Source: Salipiger abyssi (GTDB lineage: Bacteria; Pseudomonadota; Alphaproteobacteria; Rhodobacterales; Rhodobacteraceae). Taken from it: a DNA stretch of 64,000 nt. Of this stretch, positions 57,522-64,000 are shown one piece after another. The stretch spans positions 186,001 through 250,000 of the forward strand of contig NZ_JAEKIS010000006.1 of NCBI RefSeq assembly GCF_017311415.1, written 5' to 3'. The notes under the pieces were generated by a model that was not told the origin of the DNA, searched no databases, and saw only the letters and a program-made list of their open reading frames with translations. Numbering within the stretch: position 1 is the first letter of the stretch; the number at the start of each line of letters is the position of its first letter. The translations under genes were made by a program, and so were the position numbers.

Positions 57522-58586
57522 TTAGCGGTTGAGGCCGAGTTCGCCGAGGATCTGGCCGATGCGCTCATGCGACACCGCCTTGACGTCCTCGAAGGAGACC
57601 GGCTTGGAATGGGGCTGCGACCAGATCGGTTGCAGCGCGGCGGCGGCCTTGTCGGCCAGATCGCCATGCTTGTTGACCCAGCTCTGGAACAGCGCCCTGT
57701 TCTGGGCGCCATAGGTCTCGTCATTGGCCAGCAGGTAGATAAGGTCGATCGTGTTCGCGAGATTGCGCTCGTAATCGGCCTCTGCCGCCGAGATCACCGG
57801 GGGCGTGATGAAATCGTTGTTGGCCGCCGCCGCCTGCATGAAGAAGCCCGAGCGGATCAGCTCGCCCACCAGCGGCTCGAAGACGATGTTGATGGCGAAA
57901 TACTGCTCGAGATAATCCTCGCAGCCCATGATCGTCTCGATGGCCTCGCGGCAGGGCTGCCAGATCGGATCCTCGAGCCAGGCCTTCTTGCCGAGCTCGT
58001 CGTCCCAGCCCTCGATATCCATGCCGATCTCGGCGAGGTAGAGCGTGATGTCCTGCGCCAGCCGCATCTTGTAGGACGAATTGGTCAGCGTGGCGTTGTT
58101 GATCATCTGGGTATAGCCATAGCGCTGCGCCTGCATGAGCGAGGTGCCGAGGCCGAATTCCGCGTGTTTCCACGCGCCCAGATGCTTTTGCAGGATCTTC
58201 GCCCAGTTGGCATCGAACGCCGCCGGCGCGCCGGCCTTGCGGGCATTGGCGATGACCGCCTGCACCATGGTCTCGATCTTCGACTGGCGCTGGTAGTGGG
58301 TGCGCTCCCATTCCTGATCGGGCGCGCGGAAGGCGTGCCAGTTGGACGATTGCGCCCGCGTGTTATCCTTGGTGTAAGCGCCGCCACCCTTGCCGCCCTC
58401 GAACTCGATGATCCAGTTCTGAATGAGGTAGCGCTCGGGATCGGGCTGCACGTCGACGGTGACGTCCTCGTAATGCGTCGCCCGCTTGCCGCGCGGTTCG
58501 AAGTAGTTGTATTTGCGGCTTTTCGAGCCGGCAAAGATGGCGGCACCCGCCGCCCCGGACCCGACCGAGCTTGATGTTGCTACCAT
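57522..58586 (-). CDS. mimC: propane monooxygenase hydroxylase, small (beta) subunit
   Basis: A 354-residue beta subunit of the soluble di-iron hydroxylase. The fold resembles the alpha subunit but lacks iron ligands. Characteristic segments: SRKYNYFEPRGKRATHYEDVTVDVQPDPERYL, QSSNWHAFRAPDQEWERTHYQRQSKIE and MIPGELI-free core EPLVGELIRSGFFMQAAAANNDFITPPVISAAEADYERN. It follows the reductase by 51 nt. In this A-B-C-D order it matches MimC/PrmC. Confidence 0.92.
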   Translation of the reverse strand: MVATSSSVGSGAAGAAIFAGSKSRKYNYFEPRGKRATHYEDVTVDVQPDPERYLIQNWIIEFEGGKGGGAYTKDNTRAQSSNWHAFRAPDQEWERTHYQRQSKIETMVQAVIANARKAGAPAAFDANWAKILQKHLGAWKHAEFGLGTSLMQAQRYGYTQMINNATLTNSSYKMRLAQDITLYLAEIGMDIEGWDDELGKKAWLEDPIWQPCREAIETIMGCEDYLEQYFAINIVFEPLVGELIRSGFFMQAAAANNDFITPPVISAAEADYERNLANTIDLIYLLANDETYGAQNRALFQSWVNKHGDLADKAAAALQPIWSQPHSKPVSFEDVKAVSHERIGQILGELGLNR

Positions 58587-58637
58587 GGTAGCCTCCCTTG
58601 TCTGCTGTTTTTCACGTCACTTGCGTTCGGGCCGGTT

Positions 58638-59696
58638 TCAGTGGCCCGAAGAACCGGAAGTGGGGGTGAACCTGTCGTAGAAGATGCGATCCGTGTCGAA
58701 ATCGTGCATGAAGAGCACCGGTGTCAGCGCGTCGATCATCGGCGGCGGACCGCAGGCATAGACATCGCCCTCGCCGTCGATCCCCAGCGCCTTGAGCCGC
58801 CGGTCGACCGCCTCGTGAACGAAGCCGCGCTCGCCGTCCCAGCCGTTGCCCTCTTCCTCATGGCTGAGCACGGGAATGAACTGCACATTCGGGCAGGTCT
58901 CGGTGACCGCGCCGATCTCGTCGAGCTTGAAGAGGTCGTTCTGGGTGCGGGCGCCGTAGAAGAAATAGATCGGGCGGTCCTCGCCGCAGCTCACCTGATC
59001 GTTGAGGATCGACCAGACCGGCGACATGCCCGAGCCCGCGCCGACCAGGATCACCGGTCCTTCGCGCTCTTCCCGCCGGAAGCACATCCCGTAGGGTCCT
59101 TCGACGGAGACGTCGGCTCCGGCGCGGATTCCGCCGTCGTCGAGCTCGTTGGAGAATCGTCCGTCGGGGTATTTCTTGATGATGAAGGAGAGTTTCTGGG
59201 CTTCGCTCGGCGGATTTGCCATGGAGAACGAGCGTGTAATCTCCTCCCCTTTTTCCGTCCTGACTGTGATGTCGACATATTGGCCCGCCCAGAATTTCAA
59301 AGGCGCATCCAGTTCGATCTGCACGCCCCGGATGTCGTGGGTCAGCTTCTGGAAATCGACGATCTTGCCGGAATACTGCTTTACCGGAATGGACTTGGAG
59401 AGCACCTCCTCGTCATAGTTCAACAGCTCGATCTCGATATCGCTGTAGGCGAGCGTGCGGCACATCAGGATGTGGCCGCTGTCCTTCTCCATGTCGTTCA
59501 GCGCGAAGGTGGAATATTTCAGCAGCTCGGACTCGCCGTCGAGCTGCACGCATTTGCAGGCCGAACACTGCCCCTCCTTGCAGCCATGCGGCAGTGCGAT
59601 GCCCTGGCGGAAGGCGGCGTCGAGCACGGTCTCTCCCTCCTCGACCTCGAATTCCACGCCGACGGGCTCCAATCGGACGGTATAGATATCCGTCAT
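58638..59696 (-). CDS. mimB: propane monooxygenase reductase
   Basis: A 352-residue NADH:acceptor reductase. Residues 1-90 hold a plant-type 2Fe-2S ferredoxin with C39, C44, C47 and C79. The FAD site is RSFSMA at 155-160, and the NAD domain shows VGAGSGMSP (218-226) and YACGPPPMIDA. It passes electrons from NADH to the di-iron hydroxylase. GGGAG lies before ATG 59696. It is 80 nt after the large subunit, the order seen in Mim/Prm rather than in methane or toluene enzymes. Confidence 0.95.
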   Translation of the reverse strand: MTDIYTVRLEPVGVEFEVEEGETVLDAAFRQGIALPHGCKEGQCSACKCVQLDGESELLKYSTFALNDMEKDSGHILMCRTLAYSDIEIELLNYDEEVLSKSIPVKQYSGKIVDFQKLTHDIRGVQIELDAPLKFWAGQYVDITVRTEKGEEITRSFSMANPPSEAQKLSFIIKKYPDGRFSNELDDGGIRAGADVSVEGPYGMCFRREEREGPVILVGAGSGMSPVWSILNDQVSCGEDRPIYFFYGARTQNDLFKLDEIGAVTETCPNVQFIPVLSHEEEGNGWDGERGFVHEAVDRRLKALGIDGEGDVYACGPPPMIDALTPVLFMHDFDTDRIFYDRFTPTSGSSGH

Positions 59697-59776
59697 CTTC
59701 AGTCTCCCTGGGTCCGCCGTGCCTCTTGCGGACACGGCTCTGGCGGGGAGGCCGGCGCGCGGCCTCCCCCGATGGC

Positions 59777-61441
59777 TCAGTTGCAAGGATTGATGGTGAA
59801 TCCCTTGCGGTACTCGGCGATATGCGCGTCGCGGTCGGCGGGCGACATGGCGCGCAGCGCGTTGAGCGGCGAGGCCAGCGTGTGGCCGCGGACATGCTCC
59901 AGCTTCCACATGTCCTTGTCGTCGAAGCGCAGATGCGGCTGCGGCACCAGGGTCTGACCGTCCTCGCGGACGAAGTTCAGATCGGTGATCGCATCGGCGA
60001 GATCCCAGCCGTCATAGACCGTTTCCCACTCGCGCTTGCCCGAGAACTTGCCCATCGCGGGCGTCGGACGGCCCTGATACTCGTCGGCAAAGGCCTCGAC
60101 GGCGGTCCAGCGGTCCAGCTCATGCGCGAAGGTGTGCAGCTGGCCGTCGATCTCGTCGACCACCATGTCCTCGCGGATGAGGCAGGGCACCAGGCAGGAC
60201 CAGCAGCGATGCGGGTAGACGTAGCCCACGTCCTCGTTGAACACGAGCACCTTCTCGCCCGGCTTGCTGAGCTTGTCGTACCATTTCCAGAACTCGCCGA
60301 ACTCGGCATACCAGCCCGGATACTTGTGCTCGAACCACTCGAAATCCTTCTCGGTCTGAGCCTCGATCCGCCAGAAGTTTACCGGCCAGCCGACCGCGAA
60401 GAACTGCGCGACCTTGTGGACATAGTTCTTCTCGGTGATCCGCTTCCAGGCTTCCTGGACGTCGTCGTGATGCACCTTCACGCCGTATTTCTCGAGCGGC
60501 AGCATGTAGGTCCGGTAGTAGTCTTCAAAGATCCAGCGGTGCCACATCTCCGCATAGGACTCCTTGTCCTTGTCGCGGTTGGTGGTGCCGTATTCGATGA
60601 AGGTGCCGATGGCGGCATCGACGATGGCATGGTTCTGCCAGAAGGCGTAGCGCAGATCGCGCTCCAGAAGCAGGTGGTTCTCCGGCTCCTTCAGCGCCGC
60701 CATCAGCATCGAGTGGCCGTTGCCGATATGGCGGCTCTCGTCCGACTGCACCGACAGGAACACCGTGGGCAGCGCGTAGTCGCCGTTGCGGGCGGCTTCC
60801 GACGGCATGGCCACGAAGAGCGTGTTGGTAAAGGCGGTCTCGGCCACCACGGTCAGGTACATGCAGGCCGAGGTCATCACGTCACCGGTGATGAAACCCT
60901 CGCCGAACTGCCGGCCGATGGTGGTGGCGTAGCACTTGCCAAAGGCTTCCTCGGTGATGTCGAAGCCCGCCGGGTCGATATAGTTCTCCATGTACCACTT
61001 CTTCAGGTTCATCTGAATCGTGGAATGGCGGAACTCGTCGACCATCTGCATGGTGAAGCCGGTGCGCAGGTCTTCGCCGGGAGCGAGGCGGGCGACCATG
61101 GCCATCGAACGGGCGGCCGAGATTTCGGGGAACGGGATGATCGCCAGGAAGAGCTTCATCCATTCCACCCAGCGCGGTTCCACGTTGCGGAACATGTCGC
61201 CGCGCAGCGCCGCGTCGAGCGCACCGTAGACCCGGTTGTCCTTTTCTTCCTGCATCGGGAAGTAGGAGCGCAGAACCTGCTTCATCGGATCGCGCGGGGC
61301 CTTGGTGATCTTGTAGTCGGTGGGGAAGGTCGATGCCTCCTGGACAAAGGTGGGGTTCCAGCCGAGATCCGAGATCTTCTTCGTGGCCTCCCCGACCGAA
61401 ATGCCACGCTGAGACGTGATCTTGTTCAACGTCAAAGTCAT
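59777..61441 (-). CDS. mimA: propane monooxygenase hydroxylase, large (alpha) subunit
   Basis: A 554-residue di-iron hydroxylase. Iron ligands can be placed at E106, E136, H139 (DEFRHSTIQ), E201, E235 and H238 (DESRHIGNG). The length and features such as MTLTLNKITSQRGISVGEATKKISDLGWNPTFVQEASTFPTDYKITKAPRDPMKQVLRSYFPMQEEKDNR match group 5 soluble di-iron monooxygenases (MimA/PrmA), which hydroxylate propane at C2 and also attack acetone, phenol or chlorinated substrates. It opens the operon. GAAAGGAGG lies before the ATG. Confidence 0.95.
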   Translation of the reverse strand: MTLTLNKITSQRGISVGEATKKISDLGWNPTFVQEASTFPTDYKITKAPRDPMKQVLRSYFPMQEEKDNRVYGALDAALRGDMFRNVEPRWVEWMKLFLAIIPFPEISAARSMAMVARLAPGEDLRTGFTMQMVDEFRHSTIQMNLKKWYMENYIDPAGFDITEEAFGKCYATTIGRQFGEGFITGDVMTSACMYLTVVAETAFTNTLFVAMPSEAARNGDYALPTVFLSVQSDESRHIGNGHSMLMAALKEPENHLLLERDLRYAFWQNHAIVDAAIGTFIEYGTTNRDKDKESYAEMWHRWIFEDYYRTYMLPLEKYGVKVHHDDVQEAWKRITEKNYVHKVAQFFAVGWPVNFWRIEAQTEKDFEWFEHKYPGWYAEFGEFWKWYDKLSKPGEKVLVFNEDVGYVYPHRCWSCLVPCLIREDMVVDEIDGQLHTFAHELDRWTAVEAFADEYQGRPTPAMGKFSGKREWETVYDGWDLADAITDLNFVREDGQTLVPQPHLRFDDKDMWKLEHVRGHTLASPLNALRAMSPADRDAHIAEYRKGFTINPCN

Positions 61442-61973
61442 GCCATGAGCCTCCTTTCAAGCTCGGCGACCGTGTTCCGGCCGCAGGTCAGACGGCTTGC
61501 GCCGCCGGTTGATGGCCCGGCAACCGGAATGGTCGCGGGCGCCGGTCACGGCAAAGGTTGCTGAGCCCGCGCGTCACGGGCGGTTGCTTGGGGGCACCAC
61601 CGGGCCGGAATTGGGGACCGGGCCGATTGTCCATGACGCGCTGCGGCATCCTCTCCTTCGTTCTTGGGACGGTCCCTTGAGGGCCGTTCGTCTTGTGCCA
61701 ATCCAATAGGCACGCGCTGTTCCAGAACGGGGGAAACGGCAGCATTTTGAGGAGCTGCGAGCGCAATCACCTGAAAAACCTACATTCTTTTTTAACATTT
61801 TTTCGCAGGGTGCCGGGCGGCGCTGTTAGCGCCCAATGCGACCGTCTTCCGTAACGTTAAGAAGCGTTACACCGCCCGCAAAACCGTTGCGCCGGACATT
61901 ACAAATGGACAGTGCGCGGCGTTACACCACGGCCCCGCCAGGCCATGCCGCAATGCAGAAAAACTGTGGAAAA
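61442..61973 (-). promoter_or_regulatory. long leader/promoter region of the monooxygenase operon
   Basis: 532 nt with no gene between mimA and the sigma-54 paralogue. From the distal side it holds CGTTACACC twice (61865-61873, 61920-61928), the palindrome GTAACG-N8-CGTTAC (61851-61870), an AT-rich tract (about 61775-61804) and, on the minus strand, TTGGCACA (61693-61700), like the -24 box of sigma-54 promoters. The -12 position reads GAACG instead of TTGCA, so the promoter is not proven. CCGGTTG-N9-CAACCGG (61505-61527) lies in the transcribed leader. Confidence 0.5.
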
Positions 61974-63230
61974 TCAGGCGCGTCTGCGCCGCAGCGCAGC
62001 GGGCGCATAGCCCGCCTGCTGGCGATATTTGGCCACCATGCGGCGCGAGATCGTGATGCCCTCGGCCAGCAGCAGCGCCACGAGCCGCGCGTCGGAGAGC
62101 GGCGCCGCCGGATCCTCGGCACCAAGATGCGCGCAGAGCCGCGCGGTGACCTGCGCCCGCGAATGCGCTCCCGTGCCTTTCGAGGCCGCCCCGGCACAAA
62201 GCACACGGGCCGCGATCACCCCCTGCGGCGTGTCGAGCAGATAGCCGTTCAGCACCCGGCTCACTGTGCTGGGATGAAAGCCCGTCGCCGCCCCCAGCCC
62301 GGCCATGGTGAGCGGCGCCAGCGCCTCGGCGCCGTGGTCGAAATAGCCCTGCTGGCGCGCGACCAGCGCCGCCAGCACCTGGCGCATCGCCGAGTGCCGC
62401 AGCGCCATCGCCTGTTTCAGCATCCGCGCCTGTTTCTGCGCTTCCGCCAAGCTCTCCGACCGTGCCCGGTCGGGCAGCGCCCGCACCTCCAGCTCCGGCT
62501 CCGCCCCGCGCAACAACCGCACCTGCCAGCCCTGCGCGCCGCGCTCCACCACCGCATCGGGTGCGCGGCTCAGCGTCGGGTCGGCTGCGAAACGCGCCCC
62601 CGGTTTCGGATCGAGCCCGCGCAGCACGGTCAGCCCCTCGACCACCGCCTCCACCGTCAGCCCGGCGGTCCGCGCCAGCGCCGCCGGCGTGCCGCGTTCC
62701 AGTACTCCCAGATGCGGCAGCATCGCCGCGAGCGCCGGCGTCATCGCCTCGCGCTCCTCCAGTTGCAGGCGCAGACATTCCGCCAGATCGCGGGCAAAAA
62801 GCCCGGCTGGCGAGATCCGCCGCTGCACCAGCGCCAGAACCCGCTCCATCACGCTCGGCGCCACACCCAGCCGCTCGGCCAATACCGACAGATCGCCGCC
62901 GAACCAGCCGGAGGGCTCCAGCTCCTCGATCAGCGCGATGACCGCGCGCGCCATCGGCCCGCCATCGGCCAGCAACGGCGCAAGCTCGGCGCTGGCATGG
63001 GCGAAAAGGCTCGACGCCTCGGCGGCGGCCACCGCCTCCAACACGTCGGTCGCCGCGTTGCCGATAAACAGCCGCCGGCGCGGGCGCGAGACCCGCAGGA
63101 GCGGGTTCACCTGCGCCACCTCCAGCAGATGCTCCGTCAGCTCGGCTGCACTCATGCGCAGGAGCGTCATGGACTGGCCCAGCACAAAGCTCTGGCGCGT
63201 CGTCGCGACGAGGCCGAGACCCGGGGTCAT
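61974..63230 (-). CDS. rpoN: sigma-54 factor paralogue
   Basis: A 418-residue RpoN. Region I is LGLVATTRQSFVLGQSMTLLRMSAAELTEHLLEVAQVNPLL. The core-binding region follows, with ISPAGLFARDLAECLRLQL and the HTH FHPSTVSRVLNGYLLDTPQG. The RpoN box at residues 395-404 reads SRRMVAKYRQ, three changes from ARRTVAKYRE. It lacks the long acidic region II and is about 70 residues shorter than typical RpoN. Rhodobacteraceae often carry several rpoN copies for separate regulons; this one directly precedes the monooxygenase operon. GGGAGGGG lies before ATG 63230. Confidence 0.9.
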   Translation of the reverse strand: MTPGLGLVATTRQSFVLGQSMTLLRMSAAELTEHLLEVAQVNPLLRVSRPRRRLFIGNAATDVLEAVAAAEASSLFAHASAELAPLLADGGPMARAVIALIEELEPSGWFGGDLSVLAERLGVAPSVMERVLALVQRRISPAGLFARDLAECLRLQLEEREAMTPALAAMLPHLGVLERGTPAALARTAGLTVEAVVEGLTVLRGLDPKPGARFAADPTLSRAPDAVVERGAQGWQVRLLRGAEPELEVRALPDRARSESLAEAQKQARMLKQAMALRHSAMRQVLAALVARQQGYFDHGAEALAPLTMAGLGAATGFHPSTVSRVLNGYLLDTPQGVIAARVLCAGAASKGTGAHSRAQVTARLCAHLGAEDPAAPLSDARLVALLLAEGITISRRMVAKYRQQAGYAPAALRRRRA

Positions 63231-63322
63231 CGCCCCCTCCCTGACACGAGGGCAGAAATCGCTGGCCGGATTTCGCCCGCGCTTGCTATCCTTGCCCGAC
63301 CGCATATCCGCGGAGGACGCTT

Positions 63323-64000
63323 ATGAGCCATGACGATATGATCGGTGCGGTGACCACGCTGCACCACGCGCCGCCGGAACTGTCCTATCCCGGCCTCTCG
63401 CCGCAATTGCTGGCGCGGGTGCGTCAGCTCTGGTCGGCGCGCGGGCTGGATTTCGACCGCGCCTGGGCGCGCGGCGTGCACAGCCTGCCCGGCTTTCGCG
63501 CCCTGCCCCGCCCCGAGGGCGCGCCGAGCAGCGCGCAGGTGGATCTGGTGTTTCTCTTCGATCAATGCGTGATCTGGCTGCGCGCCCTGCACGCGGCGGC
63601 GGAGCTCGGTCGCCGGCAGGAGACCGAGGGGCTCGACCCGGCGCAATGGCACGGGCTCGCCGCCGTTTCGGCGCGGCTCACCGATCAGGTCTCGGCGCTG
63701 CGGCTGCTGGCGCTGACCGGGCTGCCGATGCAGGCGATGCAGATCTCGCGCTCGGTCTCGGAAGATGTGGATATGATGCTGGTGCTTCTGGCGCGGCGCA
63801 AACTCGCGGCGCGGTTCACCGCCTGCCGCGACGTGGAAGAGGCCAATGCCTTCTGGCGCCGGCATATTTCCGGGGGCCGGGCGTTTCGCGCGATCACCGA
63901 AAAGCTCTACGATGTCGGGCTCGATTACTCCGCCGATACGGACTATGCGCGCTGGCGCCGGCAGGTGCTGGCAGTGCTCGGCGCAGCGGTACATGGCACC
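63323..64000 (+). CDS. hypothetical protein, partial at window end
   Basis: An open frame of 226 codons from ATG 63323 (GGAGG ten bases upstream) running off the window. It begins MSHDDMIGAVTTLHHAPPELSYPGLSPQLLARVRQLWSARG. The body is helical and Arg/Leu/Ala-rich with no signal peptide or membrane segment, including MQAMQISRSVSEDVDMMLVLLARRKLAARFT. It is divergent from rpoN, 92 nt away. No family recognised; C-terminus unseen. Confidence 0.65.
   Translation, partial: MSHDDMIGAVTTLHHAPPELSYPGLSPQLLARVRQLWSARGLDFDRAWARGVHSLPGFRALPRPEGAPSSAQVDLVFLFDQCVIWLRALHAAAELGRRQETEGLDPAQWHGLAAVSARLTDQVSALRLLALTGLPMQAMQISRSVSEDVDMMLVLLARRKLAARFTACRDVEEANAFWRRHISGGRAFRAITEKLYDVGLDYSADTDYARWRRQVLAVLGAAVHGT

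Noticed and set aside
61693-61710. Complete sigma-54 promoter before mimA
   Set aside because: The -24 box TTGGCACA is good, but the expected TTGCA at -12 is GAACG, and no other GG-N10-GC pair with both boxes was found in 61442-61973. Kept only as a half-site.

Overview
The window is high-GC, tightly packed alphaproteobacterial chromosome. The gene set points to a Rhodobacteraceae (Roseobacter-group) heterotroph: an LdtR-type regulator, DUF1127 and DUF1194 proteins, ThyX, UgpBAEC, a class A RNase P RNA, an extra short sigma-54 factor, and a quinoprotein alcohol oxidation set. No rRNA, tRNA, CRISPR array, phage or IS transposase was seen.

Layout. 0-5.7 kb: housekeeping and regulators (AatA, XRE regulator, SdhE, LdtR, GloA, ThyX). 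5.8-14.8 kb: urease locus (ureG, F, E, then C, B, hupE, A, D along the plus strand, all transcribed leftwards). It is split between ureB and ureC by three small co-oriented genes and an opposite-strand cytochrome c gene that carries an in-frame amber codon. 14.9-20.9 kb: TrmO, DgoK and the glycerol-3-phosphate importer UgpBAEC. 21-27.4 kb: TauE/SafE exporter, a frameshifted barrel protein, rnpB, rpmG, a HIT protein, PabB/PabC, a BAX inhibitor-1 protein and DUF1127. 27.5-35.1 kb: a LysR regulator, then an uncharacterised three-gene cluster (transglutaminase, ATP-grasp/alpha-E fusion, DUF2126 transglutaminase).

35.3-51.6 kb: periplasmic alcohol oxidation. It holds a PQQ alcohol dehydrogenase with the lanthanide-type second Asp, a cytochrome c, a PQQ-associated beta-propeller and ABC binding protein, a PedF-like cytochrome, a XoxJ-like binding protein, an ApbE plus NosR-like pair, and an acetaldehyde-type dehydrogenase. 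A lower-GC accessory patch (about 37.8-40.8 kb) sits inside it. 51.9-61.4 kb: a complete soluble di-iron propane monooxygenase operon (large hydroxylase, reductase, small hydroxylase, coupling protein, amidohydrolase, DUF59 protein, GroEL paralogue, Zn alcohol dehydrogenase). A sigma-54 paralogue lies just upstream.

Together, 35-63 kb reads as a short-alkane/alcohol utilisation region. The monooxygenase would hydroxylate propane (or a similar substrate), and the Zn-ADH or the quinoprotein ADH would oxidise the alcohol. The aldehyde dehydrogenase would finish the primary-alcohol route, with periplasmic cytochromes taking the quinoprotein electrons. Two families of short palindromic repeats recur between genes, and one of them occupies what is probably the P12 hairpin of RNase P RNA.
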